Assembly: GCA_048262255.1 (NCBI GenBank) | Contig: JBLXFH010000006.1 | Location: 62,001 to 126,000, forward strand | DNA from: JABMNT01 sp048262255 | GTDB lineage: Bacteria; Pseudomonadota; Alphaproteobacteria; Rhodospirillales; Casp-alpha2 | Length of the DNA stretch: 64,000 bases | Direction of reading: 5' to 3' | Made by a program: the position numbers and the translations under genes | Notes under the pieces: model-generated | What the model was told of the DNA's origin: nothing | Databases searched by the model: none | Seen by the model: only the letters and a program-made list of their open reading frames with translations | Shown here: positions 43,410-52,874 of the stretch, one piece after another | Position numbering within the stretch: position 1 is the first letter of the stretch | Layout: every line of letters starts with the position of its first letter

Positions 43410-44555
43410 TTATTCTGAACCTGTTTCCGTGTTGCCGGTCAAGGCCTTGACGATCGTGACATGCCCCATTTTCCGGCCGGTGCGAACGTCGCGTTTGCCA
43501 TAGAGATGCAAGTGTGCATTGGGCATCTCGAGGTAATCGGGTACCTTTTTTATATCGTCGCCAATGAGATTGATCATTTCCGCATCCGCCCAACGCACCG
43601 GTTTTGTCAGGGGCAGGCCGGATATGGCCCGGATCAGCAATTGAAACTGATCCGTGTTGCATGCATCCATGGCCCAGTGACCGGAATTATGAGGGCGTGG
43701 TGCCAACTCATTGACCAGAATTTCGCCGGAATGGCTTAAAAACATCTCAACCGCCAACACGCCCTGGATATCGAGAGCTTCGGCGATTTTCGAAGCGATA
43801 TCCATCGCGGATTTGCGAGATGCTTCGGGTATGGCGGCGGGCGCGTGGGTGATCGACAGGATATGGTTGTGATGGATATTTTCGACCGTATCAAAGGCCG
43901 AAATTTGCCCTTGTGAATTCCGCGCAACAACCACGGAAATCTCGCGTTCGAACGCAACGATCTCTTCAAGAACCGCCGTCGTCTTGTTGTCGTTCACGTC
44001 AAACAGTTGCTTCCAGATGTTTTCCGCATCCTGGAACTGTGCATTGCTCTCAAGGCGGACCTGCCCCTTGCCATCATAACCGGCAAAGGCGGTTTTCAAT
44101 ATCCCCGACTGCCAGCCGTTTTCATGAGCATTGAGAATGTCTTTAGGACTTTCAATTGGCAGCCAGCGCGCCGTTGCTACGCCAATTTGATTGAGAAAAC
44201 TTTTCTCGGCAACCCGGTCCTGACAAATTTCGAAGACGCCAGATTTGGGATAGAGCGGTGTTATCGCCTCGACACGTCTCAAAGCTTCTGCCGGGACGTG
44301 TTCCATTTCACAGGTAATAACGTCAACTGCATTTGCAAAAGCCTCCAGCGCAGGGCCATCGTCAAAGGCGGCGCAGGTATGGGTGAGGCTGACTTCTGCG
44401 GCCGGTGACTCTGGATCTGGCGAGTAGATGTGGACGCGATATCCCAACTTGGCCGCTTCGATCGCCGCCATACGGCCGAGCTGGCCGCCGCCCATAATCC
44501 CAATGATACCGCCCCGTGGTACTCCGTTAAATAGGGGCTTGGATGGGGTCAGCAT
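43410..44555 (-). CDS. purK: N5-carboxyaminoimidazole ribonucleotide synthetase PurK
   Basis: Makes N5-CAIR from AIR, bicarbonate and ATP in purine synthesis. The 381-aa ATP-grasp protein starts with IIGIMGGGQLGRMAAIEAAK and contains ITCEMEHVPAEALR, KTAFAGYDGKGQVRL, AVEMFLSHSGEILVNELAPR and PHNSGHWAMDACNTDQF. It overlaps purE by 7 bases in the order purE-purK. Confidence 0.97.
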   Translation of the reverse strand: MLTPSKPLFNGVPRGGIIGIMGGGQLGRMAAIEAAKLGYRVHIYSPDPESPAAEVSLTHTCAAFDDGPALEAFANAVDVITCEMEHVPAEALRRVEAITPLYPKSGVFEICQDRVAEKSFLNQIGVATARWLPIESPKDILNAHENGWQSGILKTAFAGYDGKGQVRLESNAQFQDAENIWKQLFDVNDNKTTAVLEEIVAFEREISVVVARNSQGQISAFDTVENIHHNHILSITHAPAAIPEASRKSAMDIASKIAEALDIQGVLAVEMFLSHSGEILVNELAPRPHNSGHWAMDACNTDQFQLLIRAISGLPLTKPVRWADAEMINLIGDDIKKVPDYLEMPNAHLHLYGKRDVRTGRKMGHVTIVKALTGNTETGSE

Positions 44556-45064
44556 GGGGTTTCCGGCACGGCTTCGCTTTGACGCTGTCTCCAGGCGCCA
44601 ATGCGCTCGGCCAAATCGGCGTCCGTGATGGCCAGAATTTGCGCCGCCAGTAAGGCGGCATTGATGGCGCCGGGTTTGCCAATTGCCAATGTCCCGACGG
44701 GAATGCCGCCCGGCATTTGAACGATGGAGAGCAGGCTGTCTTGCCCTTTCAGGGATTTGCTTTCGATCGGGACACCGAGAACGGGAAGGGTTGTCATGGC
44801 AGCGGCCATGCCAGGTAAATGCGCAGCACCCCCGGCGCCGGCAATGATGACTGACAACCCGCGATCACGGGCGGACCGGGCATAATCATAAAGCCGGTCT
44901 GGTGTCCGGTGCGCTGAAACGACGCGGCATTCATGAGGGACATTAAGCTCTGTCAAAATTGTTGCCGCATGTTCCATGGTCGGCCAATCGGATGTGCTTC
45001 CCATGATAATGCCAACGCGTGCGGGGATGTCCGATAACGCGCCAATTTCTGTATTTTCAGACAC
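44549..45064 (-). CDS. purE: N5-CAIR mutase PurE
   Basis: Converts N5-CAIR to CAIR. The 171-aa protein has the family motifs VGIIMGSTSDWPTMEHAA, VVSAHRTPDRLYDYA, VIIAGAGGAAHLPGMAAAMT and GVPIESKSLKGQDSLLSIVQ. It is the first gene of the purEK operon. The ~15-residue N-terminal extension before VGIIMG is short and common. Confidence 0.97.
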   Translation of the reverse strand: MSENTEIGALSDIPARVGIIMGSTSDWPTMEHAATILTELNVPHECRVVSAHRTPDRLYDYARSARDRGLSVIIAGAGGAAHLPGMAAAMTTLPVLGVPIESKSLKGQDSLLSIVQMPGGIPVGTLAIGKPGAINAALLAAQILAITDADLAERIGAWRQRQSEAVPETPC

Positions 45065-45439
45065 TTAAGACCTCTTTCATGCATGGTTTCAGGTTTTTTA
45101 CACGGTTCGATAACATTGTTAAAGCCGATAATAATTAATAACGGCATTGATATTGTTCAATCTTAACCACAACCCGAACAGATAAGTCCGTTTATTATAC
45201 GTCTATGCGATGACCGTTAGATATTGGGAGATAACCAGGGATGAGTACGTTTCTTAAGTGAAAGCCGTCAGTCAGATATCAAATCAAAATTAAGGGAAAA
45301 AGTTTATATGCGACTGTCGGAACAGAGCCAAAGGTGCTGACCCGGTAGACAATGATTTGTTAACCATAATATGGTAGCCTTTACATTGAACAAGCAGTCC
45401 TAAGAAAAAACGAGCAGTCCTGAGCAAAGGAGTGGCGTT
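45065..45439. promoter_or_regulatory. Divergent region between purE and the GGDEF-like gene
   Basis: No gene is visible. Just before the ribosome site of the GGDEF-like gene the sequence AGCAGTCCT(A/G)AG occurs twice in direct order (45,393-45,404 and 45,413-45,424), 20 bases apart. A near-palindrome ACCATAATATGGT lies at 45,363-45,375. Both could be operator sites. Confidence 0.35.
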
Positions 45440-46186
45440 ATGGATGTCAACCCGGCGAATACAATTACACAGACACATCCGGACGGACGCAAAGCGCCCC
45501 ATGGTGGGGAGCATAAGTCAGATATGTTGGATCAGAAAGACGCTGACGACGGAGAATCCGGTTCCTGGCGCGACGAAGGGGCTGTGGCATTCGATCATGG
45601 ATTGATCGATTCCCTGACACCTGAAGTGCAGAGTGTAATCAATGCGCTGACACAGGAAATCGAGCCGCTCCGCCAAAAGCTGAAAGCGGCGGAGGCCCGC
45701 GCCGAGGAATTTAAAAAGGCCGCCGCACAACATCCATTTCTGGATATTCCCAACCGCAGTGAAATTTTGCGGGAACTGCAACACCTTATCGCACACAGGG
45801 CCGTTTTATCCGTACCACCGGTTCTGGTTCTACTGCATGTCCGTAATGCGGATCATGTCCGTCGGGACTTTGGCCGGCAGATGCTTGATCTGTATCTGAC
45901 GGAAGTTTGCCAGCGGGTTTCTGACTCCATACAGCCAACTGATGCGTTCGGCTGCCTGGGAGGAAATGACTTCGCTTTGCTGGTGCTCGGGGTGGAATTT
46001 CTCGAGGCTAGAGAGATGGTTCGTACGCTCATTGATGACGTTTGTAGGGAGCCGGTAAACTTATCTGGCAAGACTGTTCCTGTCAGTCTGGTTTTCGGGG
46101 CTGCGGACTTACAGGAAAATATGACTGGTGAAATGGCGATGGCCCAGGCCGATGCCGATATGGCGGTGCTGAATACGGGAAGCTAG
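45440..46186 (+). CDS. Degenerate GGDEF-domain protein
   Basis: 248 aa: an acidic, His-containing N-terminal region, a short coiled coil (residues ~60-95) and a reduced GGDEF-like domain. That domain includes DIPNRSEILRELQHLIAHR, LVLLHVRNADHVRRDFG, and GCLGGNDFALLVLG at the active-site position. The motif reads GGNDF (174-178) where cyclases need GG(D/E)EF, so cyclic di-GMP synthesis is unlikely. It may bind a nucleotide or act as a scaffold. Start at 45,440 with AAGGAG 8 bases upstream. It ends in a 4-base overlap with the converging YdcH gene. Confidence 0.75.
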   Translation: MDVNPANTITQTHPDGRKAPHGGEHKSDMLDQKDADDGESGSWRDEGAVAFDHGLIDSLTPEVQSVINALTQEIEPLRQKLKAAEARAEEFKKAAAQHPFLDIPNRSEILRELQHLIAHRAVLSVPPVLVLLHVRNADHVRRDFGRQMLDLYLTEVCQRVSDSIQPTDAFGCLGGNDFALLVLGVEFLEAREMVRTLIDDVCREPVNLSGKTVPVSLVFGAADLQENMTGEMAMAQADADMAVLNTGS

Positions 46187-46383
46187 GCGATGATATCGGG
46201 AAGCAACTCGTTTTCGAAGTAGTTAATCTGGTCCTTGAGAACGAGTTTGCGTTTTTTCAGGCGCTGCAGTTGCAATTGTTCAATCGGGCCGGATTCGGCC
46301 AGTCGTGAGATAACGTCATCCAGATCGCGATGTTCTGTCCGTAAATCTTCCAGTTTTTTGCGAAGTTCTTTGATATCGTTCAT
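46183..46383 (-). CDS. YdcH family (DUF465) small protein
   Basis: A 66-aa charged helical protein (NDIKELRKKLEDLRTEHRDL, then QLQRLKKRKLVLKDQINYFE). The C-terminal KKRKL-LKDQI pattern is the DUF465/YdcH signature. Its function is unknown; such proteins are small coiled coils common in Proteobacteria. A second member is encoded divergently at 46,546. Confidence 0.85.
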   Translation of the reverse strand: MNDIKELRKKLEDLRTEHRDLDDVISRLAESGPIEQLQLQRLKKRKLVLKDQINYFENELLPDIIA

Positions 46384-46545
46384 GCCACTCTGGCGCCTTA
46401 CCGGGGATTTACAGTCTATCAGTAAATTATTGAAAAGGATAGGTTCTGCTGCCTATTAAGGCCTCATATCCCTATAGATTTTGTAACAAAACGGTAGTAC
46501 TCTTTTTAGAGTAAGAAGCTGAATCTTAGCAAGGAGGAATAGCCT

Positions 46546-46713
46546 GTGAGTTTGCAAAATAGGATTGAATCTTTAAAAGAAAAACATGCTTACTTGGAGA
46601 CCACGCTGGAAGCCAAAACCAGCCGCCCCCACCCGGATGAAATTGAATTACACGAGCTGAAAAAACAAAAGCTCGCGATCAAAGACGAAATTGAATCGAT
46701 TAGTTCTCACTGA
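46546..46713 (+). CDS. Second YdcH-like (DUF465) small protein, 55 aa
   Basis: A short gene from GTG 46,546, with a perfect AAGGAGG 8 bases upstream, to TGA at 46,711. The product starts (M)SLQNRIESLKEKHAYLE and has EIELHELKKQKLAIKDEI near its end, the same LKKQKLALKDEI core as DUF465/YdcH proteins. It is divergent from its paralogue at 46,183-46,383 and probably forms a similar helical hairpin. It is easily missed because of its size and GTG start. Confidence 0.85.
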   Translation: MSLQNRIESLKEKHAYLETTLEAKTSRPHPDEIELHELKKQKLAIKDEIESISSH

Positions 46714-46841
46714 CACAGATTCTCATTGGGCGACTAGGCCCAAAAACGACTGACGGACCGGCTCTGTTGCTTGTTTAAGGAACAGGTCATGTTGTTTTTG
46801 TTGGGGGATAAGGTCTCATCTCCGTCCCCGACGCAGGAAAT

Positions 46842-47678
46842 ATGATGACAGTTCCTAACAGCGAATTTCATATCGAAAGGCTGACGCCGACCATTGGCGC
46901 GGAAGTCAAAAACTTTCAGCTCTCGGAACCTATGGACCAAAGCCGTTTTGGTGAACTCCATGAGGCTTTGACGACCCATCAGGTCCTGTTTTTTCGTGAC
47001 CAGAATTTAACCCTTGATCAGCATAAGCAGTTTGCCAGGCAATTTGGTGAATTACATATTCATCCGGGAATTCCGGGGCCGGAAGGCCACCCGGAAGTCA
47101 TCCCCATCCATACCGATGCCACGTCGACCCGCATTGCCGGGGAAGACTGGCATTCGGATGTCTCCTGTGACGCCGAACCGCCCATGGGCAGCATTCTGCA
47201 TCTCCATACGGTGCCGGAGACCGGTGGTGATACCCTGTTTTCCAGCATGTATGCCGCCTATGAGGCGTTGTCGGAGCCGATGAAAAGGATGCTGGGCGAT
47301 CTGACGGCCCTGCATAGCGGCGAAATGGCCTACCGGGGGCGTTATGCCTACCGCGGTGTTGATGATGCGGGGGTTGAATATCCGAACCATGATCACCCGG
47401 TTATCCGTACCCATCCGGTGAGCCAGCGTAAGGCGCTTTACGTCAACCGCATCTTCACAGCGCGGATCAATGGTGTTACGGAATCGGAAAGTCGGGCATT
47501 GCTGGATTATCTATTTCATCATGTCGAAAAACCGGAATTTCAGGTGCGGTTCAATTGGCAACCGGGCAGCGTTGCTTTTTGGGACAACCGTTGTGTCCAG
47601 CATTATGCCATTTGGGATTATTTTCCCGAAACCCGCTCCGGATACCGGGTTACAGTAGCCGGAGACAAACCTTATTAA
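46842..47678 (+). CDS. TauD/TfdA-family 2-oxoglutarate dioxygenase
   Basis: A 278-aa non-haem iron enzyme that couples 2-oxoglutarate decarboxylation to hydroxylation of a small substrate. The iron ligands are His104 and Asp106 (DWHSDVS) and His254 (NRCVQHYAIWDY). Arg265 or Arg269 would bind 2-oxoglutarate. The N-terminal LTHHQVLFF-like region (TTHQVLFFRDQNLTLDQHKQ) is typical of TauD relatives. Taurine itself cannot be assigned as substrate, since no tau transport or regulator genes are adjacent. The Met at 46,845 has better ribosome-site spacing than the first. Confidence 0.88.
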   Translation: MMTVPNSEFHIERLTPTIGAEVKNFQLSEPMDQSRFGELHEALTTHQVLFFRDQNLTLDQHKQFARQFGELHIHPGIPGPEGHPEVIPIHTDATSTRIAGEDWHSDVSCDAEPPMGSILHLHTVPETGGDTLFSSMYAAYEALSEPMKRMLGDLTALHSGEMAYRGRYAYRGVDDAGVEYPNHDHPVIRTHPVSQRKALYVNRIFTARINGVTESESRALLDYLFHHVEKPEFQVRFNWQPGSVAFWDNRCVQHYAIWDYFPETRSGYRVTVAGDKPY

Positions 47679-47687
47679 AGGCCCTGC

Positions 47688-49160
47688 TTACCGAAAGGCC
47701 GGTTCATCAAAACTCCTCAGCTTTCGCGAATGCAGGGATTGATGAACCACGTCGTCGCGCATGGTTTCAATGGCGTTCAGGCAGATGCTCAGATGCTGGC
47801 TAATGCGTTCCTCATAAAAAGCATTTGCCATACCCGGCAGTTTGATTTCCCCATGCAGGGGTTTGTCGGAAACGCAGAGCAGGGTGCCGTAGGGCACGCG
47901 CAGCCGAAAACCATTGGCTGCGATGGTCGCGGATTCCATATCAACAGCGATGGCGCGGGACTGGTTGAAGAAGGTGGAAAGCTCATCGTAGCGCAGTTCC
48001 CAGTCGCGGTCGTCGGTCGAGACAACAGTACCGGTGCGCAATCGCTGTTTCATTTCAGCACCTTCCAGCCCGGTTAGTTCGCTAACCGATTCGGTCAGAG
48101 CGACCTGCACCTCGGCAATCGCCGGGACCGGCACTTCAAGCGGTAAGTCGTTGTCGAGAACATGGTCAAGCCGTGCGTAGGCATGGGCCAGAACATAATC
48201 ACCCAACCGCTGGGTGTGGCGTAAACCGCCACAGTGACCCACCATGACCCAGCAATGGGGCCGGAGGACGCTGATATGGTCGGTAATGGTTTTGGCGTTT
48301 GAGGGGCCAACACCAATGTTGACCAGAGTAACCCCCATGTGGCCTTCACGGACCAGGTGGTAGGCGGGCATCTGCGGGAGTTTGACCGCCGCCTCGCCGG
48401 AGGAGGGTGTGTCGGTGAGTTTCGGATTGGTGCGGATTTCATTGCCCGGCCCGACAAAGGCCTGAAACGATTCACCGTTCTCGATTTCCGACAATCCGAA
48501 CTGTACAAACTCATCAACATAACGCTGATAGTTGGTGAACAGGACAAACTGCTGGAAATGTTCGGGGGATGTGCCTGTATAGTGGCGCAGGCGCGACAGT
48601 GAATAATCGACCCGTTCCGCATTAAACAGCGCGAGTGGTTTCGGTTCTCCCGGGCTGGCGCGGTAAGTGCCGTTGGCGACATTGTCATCAATGTCCGACA
48701 GGTTGGGTAAATGAAATTTTGCGGCCAACTGGGCGACCTGTTCCGGGCGTAGATCGGCCGTCAGGTTTTCAAGGGCGAAGGTGAGCGGGATCTGGCGGTT
48801 TGAAATGCCAACCCAGACAGGAGCCTTGTGATTGTGGATCAAAAGCCCGATCTGTTCGAGAAGGTAGTCGCGAAACAGGACGGGGTCGGTGATTGTCGTC
48901 CCATATGAGCCGATATCCGAGACATTGCCATAGGACAGACGGCGGCCGGATTTGGGGGCTACATCCGAAACATCAATCCACAAATAGGGATAGCAGGCAT
49001 CCGGTTTGTCGATCGACGGATCATCCGCGGCAAATTTCTCAAAATGTGCGAGCAAATAGGCTTTGCCACTGTCGTAAATTTCACACAAACGATCAACGGC
49101 CGCAACCGGATCGTCAAAAGACTGGGCCTCTGAAATAAAAGGGGCAGGAGGTGATGTCAT
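47688..49160 (-). CDS. amn: AMP nucleosidase
   Basis: Hydrolyses AMP to adenine and ribose 5-phosphate, lowering the AMP pool. The 490-aa length and two-domain layout are those of Amn: an N-terminal regulatory domain (LWIDVSDVAPKSGRRLSYGN) and a C-terminal phosphorylase-like domain with LVNIGVGPSNAKTITDHISV, WVMVGHCGGLRHTQRLGDYV and IAVDMESATIAANGFRLRVP. It begins 9 bases after the converging... same-strand acyl-CoA ligase ends, so both may be co-transcribed. Confidence 0.93.
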   Translation of the reverse strand: MTSPPAPFISEAQSFDDPVAAVDRLCEIYDSGKAYLLAHFEKFAADDPSIDKPDACYPYLWIDVSDVAPKSGRRLSYGNVSDIGSYGTTITDPVLFRDYLLEQIGLLIHNHKAPVWVGISNRQIPLTFALENLTADLRPEQVAQLAAKFHLPNLSDIDDNVANGTYRASPGEPKPLALFNAERVDYSLSRLRHYTGTSPEHFQQFVLFTNYQRYVDEFVQFGLSEIENGESFQAFVGPGNEIRTNPKLTDTPSSGEAAVKLPQMPAYHLVREGHMGVTLVNIGVGPSNAKTITDHISVLRPHCWVMVGHCGGLRHTQRLGDYVLAHAYARLDHVLDNDLPLEVPVPAIAEVQVALTESVSELTGLEGAEMKQRLRTGTVVSTDDRDWELRYDELSTFFNQSRAIAVDMESATIAANGFRLRVPYGTLLCVSDKPLHGEIKLPGMANAFYEERISQHLSICLNAIETMRDDVVHQSLHSRKLRSFDEPAFR

Positions 49161-49169
49161 GGCCCGGGG

Positions 49170-50801
49170 TTACTCCGTAAATTGCGCGCGCAGCATGAAT
49201 TTCTGGATTTTGCCGGTCGATGTTTTGGGTAACGGGCCAAAAACCACATGCCGGGGGCATTTGTAATGCGCCAGATTGTCGCGGCAAAAAGCGATAATAT
49301 CCTGCTCACTGGGAGCTTGTGCGCCGGTCATGAGTTCAATGAAAGCGCAAGGCGTTTCTCCCCATTTATCGTCCGGTTTGGCGACCACGGCAGCAAACAT
49401 CACGGCCGGGTGCTTGTGCAGGGTGTCTTCTACTTCAATGGAAGAAATATTCTCGCCACCGGAAATGATCACATCCTTGGAGCGGTCCTTGAGCTTGATG
49501 TAGCCGTCCGGCTGGATAACGCCCAAATCGCCGGAATGGAACCAGCCGCCACTTAAAGCCTCGGAAGTGGTTTTCGGGTTCTTCAGATAACCCTTCATGA
49601 CAATATTACCCTTGAACATGACTTCGCCCATGGTTTCGCCATCGGCGGGGACCGGTGTCATGGTTTGCGGATCCATGACGGTCAGGTCTTCCAGCGCGTG
49701 GTATTTGACGCCCTGGCGGCCCTTTTTCTCGGTTTGCTGTGCGATCGGCAGGTCGTCCCATTCCGGGTGCCAGGCGCACATGACGGCAGGCCCGTAGGTC
49801 TCCGTCAGGCCATAAACGTGGGTCACATTAAAGCCCTGCTCCTGCATGCGTTGCAGGGTTGCTGCGGGCGGCGGGGCGGCGGCGGTCATCACATTGACCT
49901 GATGATCGAAGCTGCGGCGCTCCTGATCTGTGGCGTTGATGACAAAATTCAGAACAATGGGCGCGCCGCAGAAATGCGTGGCGCCGTGATCGCCGATGGC
50001 TGCGTAAATATTAGCCGCATTGACCTGACGCAAGCAGATATTGGTGCCAGCAACCGCAGCAATGCTCCACGGGAAACACCAGCCGTTGCAGTGAAACATC
50101 GGCAACGTCCACAGATACTTGGGATGATGCCCCATGTTCCAGCCTACAATATTCGACATGGCGTTCAAATAAGCGCCCCGGTGGTGATAAACGACGCCTT
50201 TCGGGTCGCCTGTGGTGCCGGATGTGTAATTCAGGGATATGGCCTGCCATTCATCGTCAGGTAGGGACCAGTCAAAAGCTGGATTCCCTTCCGCCAGAAA
50301 ACTCTCGTAATCGGTTTCTCCCACGGCAACCCCGTCGCCGGTGTATTCGCTATCCAGAATATCGATCACCAGTATTTCGTGATCGACCTGTTTGAGGGCC
50401 TCTTCGACCGTTTTTGAAAACTCGCTATCGGTTAACAAAATGGCCGCTTCACCGTGGTTCAGGCAAAAGGCGATATTGGCCGCATCCAGCCGCACATTGA
50501 GGGTGTTGAGAACCAGCCCAGCCATAGGCACGCCAAAGGCAGCCTCATACATTTCCGGTGTGTTCGAGCCCATAATGGCAACGGTTTGGCCCGCCTTGAT
50601 GCCGCGTCCCAGAAGGGCGCTAGCGAGCCTGCGGGTGCGGGCATAGGTCTCTTTCCAGGTAAACCGCCGGGCCCCGTGAATAACCGAGCAGTGATCCGGA
50701 TAGGTGTGCGCCGTACGCGCAATAAACGAGATCGGCGACAGCGGCGCATAATTGGCCGCTGATTGATCCAGGTCAGTTTCAAAAATACCGTTAGCAGTCA
50801 T
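49170..50801 (-). CDS. AMP-forming acyl-CoA synthetase
   Basis: A 543-aa ligase that activates a fatty or short organic acid via an acyl-AMP. Motifs are the P-loop YTSGTTGDPKGVVY, YGLTETYGPAVMC, GWFHSGDLGVIQPDGYIKLK, KDVIISGGENISS and the catalytic lysine in TSTGKIQKF. It belongs to the broad group that includes medium-chain acyl-CoA ligases and the methylmercaptopropionate ligase DmdB; sequence alone does not decide. No dmdA, dmdC or dmdD gene is nearby. It is followed by amn after 9 bases. Confidence 0.88.
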   Translation of the reverse strand: MTANGIFETDLDQSAANYAPLSPISFIARTAHTYPDHCSVIHGARRFTWKETYARTRRLASALLGRGIKAGQTVAIMGSNTPEMYEAAFGVPMAGLVLNTLNVRLDAANIAFCLNHGEAAILLTDSEFSKTVEEALKQVDHEILVIDILDSEYTGDGVAVGETDYESFLAEGNPAFDWSLPDDEWQAISLNYTSGTTGDPKGVVYHHRGAYLNAMSNIVGWNMGHHPKYLWTLPMFHCNGWCFPWSIAAVAGTNICLRQVNAANIYAAIGDHGATHFCGAPIVLNFVINATDQERRSFDHQVNVMTAAAPPPAATLQRMQEQGFNVTHVYGLTETYGPAVMCAWHPEWDDLPIAQQTEKKGRQGVKYHALEDLTVMDPQTMTPVPADGETMGEVMFKGNIVMKGYLKNPKTTSEALSGGWFHSGDLGVIQPDGYIKLKDRSKDVIISGGENISSIEVEDTLHKHPAVMFAAVVAKPDDKWGETPCAFIELMTGAQAPSEQDIIAFCRDNLAHYKCPRHVVFGPLPKTSTGKIQKFMLRAQFTE

Positions 50802-50960
50802 TTTGGGGCCTCATGATAAGCGCAGGGCAAGAAGATTACCGATAGCGTAATTGCTGGCAAAGGCAGGTTCAAACCGTACTTTACATGAAATGTCGTTTTG
50901 CCCCACACTGAGTTCAATAATAACCGGCTTAGGCGCTGAACAGGGCGGATAGAGGCAACA

Positions 50961-52868
50961 ATGAGCAACGCATACGATTTGGCATATGAGCGGTCTCTAA
51001 AGGACCCTGAGGGCTTCTGGGGGGATGCGGCAAAGGAAATTGACTGGTACAAGCCCTGGGACAAGGTGCTGGATGATAGCAACAAACCTTTTTATCGCTG
51101 GTTTGCCGGGGCTGAGTGCAATACCTGCTACAATGCAGTGGACCGCCATGTGGAACGGGGCCGTGGCGACCAGGCGGCGCTGATTTACGACAGCGCTGTC
51201 ACCGGAACCATCCGCACCTACAGCTATTCGGATCTGCTTGATCAGGTTTCCCGTTTTGCCGGGGTTTTAAGGGCCCAGGGTGTTGCCAAAGGAGACCGGG
51301 TCATCATTTACATGCCCATGGTTCCCGAAGCCGTGATCGCCATGCTAGCCTGCGCCCGGCTGGGGGCGATCCATTCGGTTGTCTTTGGGGGGTTTGCCGC
51401 CAACGAACTGGCGGTGCGCATTGATGATGCACAGCCGAAAGTCATTGTCAGCGCCAGCTGCGGCATTGAGGTCAACCGGGTTATTCCCTATTTGCCCTTG
51501 ATCAACGGAGCCATTGATCTGGCGTCGCACAAACCGGCATCTTGCGTGATCCTTGCGCGCCCGGAACTGGAAGCGGAACTGGTGGCGGGCCGGGATATTG
51601 ACTGGGCTGAAGCCATGGCAACGGCGGAACCGGCGGATTGCGTTTCCGTTGCGGCGACGGACCCGCTTTATATTCTCTATACCTCAGGCACAACGGGCGA
51701 GCCGAAAGGTGTGGTGCGGGACAACGGCGGCCATATGGTCGCTCTCAAGTGGTCCATGAAGAACATCTATAATGTGGATCCGGGCGATGTCTATTGGGCG
51801 GCGTCCGATGTGGGATGGGTTGTCGGCCACAGCTATATTGCCTATGCGCCGCTGCTGCATGGCTGCACGACCATCATCTATGAGGGTAAACCCATTGGTA
51901 CGCCTGACGCCGGTGCATTCTGGCGGGTGATTTCTCAACATAAGGTGAAGGTCATGTTCACCGCTCCCACGGCGTTCCGGGCAATCAAGCGTGAGGACCC
52001 GACTGGGGCCCTGATCAAAGACTATGATATGAGCGGGTTTGAAATGCTGTTTCTGGCAGGGGAGCGGACCGATCCCGATACCCTGCACTGGGCCGAGGAC
52101 AAACTGCAGGTGCCGGTTATTGACCACTGGTGGCAAACCGAGACGGGCTGGGCCATTGCGTCCAATTGTATGGGACTTCATGCCTTTGAGGTGCGCGCCG
52201 GTTCTCCCACCAAGGCCGTTCCGGGCTGGGACGTGCGCATCCTGGACGATGGATGTCACGAGGTGCCACGGGGCGACATTGGCGCCATCAGCGTCAAGCT
52301 GCCCATGCCCCCATCGTCCCTGCTGACCCTGTGGAATGCCGATCAGCGTTATAAGAATGCCTATCTGGAGGAATATCCGGGGTATTACAAAACGGCCGAT
52401 GCCGGTTATATGGATGAGGATGGTTATCTCTACATCATGGCCCGCACTGACGATATCATAAACGTCGCCGGGCATCGCCTGTCGACGGGCGGTATGGAGG
52501 AAGTGTTGGCGGCGCACCCGGATGTGGCGGAATGCGCGGTGATTGGCGTCGAAGACCAGCTGAAGGGCCAACTGCCCATCGGCTTTCTGATTCTTAATAC
52601 CGGAGTCAAAAAAGAACCCGAACAGGTGGTCTCGGAAGTGGTCCAACGGGTCCGCGATCAAATTGGGCCGGTTGCCGCCTTTAAGCAGGCGGTGGTGGTT
52701 GAGAGGTTGCCGAAAACCCGGTCCGGCAAAATCCTGCGCGGCACCATGCAGAAAATTGCCGACAACCAGGATTATAAAATGCCGGCGACCATTGATGACC
52801 CGGCCATTCTGGATGAAATCGATGCGGCGTTACGAACTTTGGGATTAAGCCGCAGTCGCCGGGAATAG
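50961..52868 (+). CDS. prpE: Propionyl-CoA synthetase PrpE
   Basis: A 635-aa AMP-forming ligase of the acetyl-/propionyl-CoA synthetase type, activating propionate. It has an ACAS N-terminal region (YDLAYERSLKDPEGFWGDAA, WYKPWDKVLDDSN), ILYTSGTTGEPKGVVRDNGG, AASDVGWVVGHSYIAYAPLL, DHWWQTETGWAIASNCMGL and the catalytic lysine in TRSGKILRGTMQKIADN. The GEPKGVVRDNGG and WQTETGWAI wording favours PrpE over Acs. No methylcitrate or propionyl-CoA carboxylase genes are adjacent. Confidence 0.92.
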   Translation: MSNAYDLAYERSLKDPEGFWGDAAKEIDWYKPWDKVLDDSNKPFYRWFAGAECNTCYNAVDRHVERGRGDQAALIYDSAVTGTIRTYSYSDLLDQVSRFAGVLRAQGVAKGDRVIIYMPMVPEAVIAMLACARLGAIHSVVFGGFAANELAVRIDDAQPKVIVSASCGIEVNRVIPYLPLINGAIDLASHKPASCVILARPELEAELVAGRDIDWAEAMATAEPADCVSVAATDPLYILYTSGTTGEPKGVVRDNGGHMVALKWSMKNIYNVDPGDVYWAASDVGWVVGHSYIAYAPLLHGCTTIIYEGKPIGTPDAGAFWRVISQHKVKVMFTAPTAFRAIKREDPTGALIKDYDMSGFEMLFLAGERTDPDTLHWAEDKLQVPVIDHWWQTETGWAIASNCMGLHAFEVRAGSPTKAVPGWDVRILDDGCHEVPRGDIGAISVKLPMPPSSLLTLWNADQRYKNAYLEEYPGYYKTADAGYMDEDGYLYIMARTDDIINVAGHRLSTGGMEEVLAAHPDVAECAVIGVEDQLKGQLPIGFLILNTGVKKEPEQVVSEVVQRVRDQIGPVAAFKQAVVVERLPKTRSGKILRGTMQKIADNQDYKMPATIDDPAILDEIDAALRTLGLSRSRRE

Positions 52869-52874
52869 GGCCGC

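Noticed and set aside
49170..50801. Acyl-CoA ligase as DmdB of DMSP demethylation
   Set aside because: The family is compatible, but no dmd gene is nearby and the substrate cannot be read from motifs, so the general name is kept.
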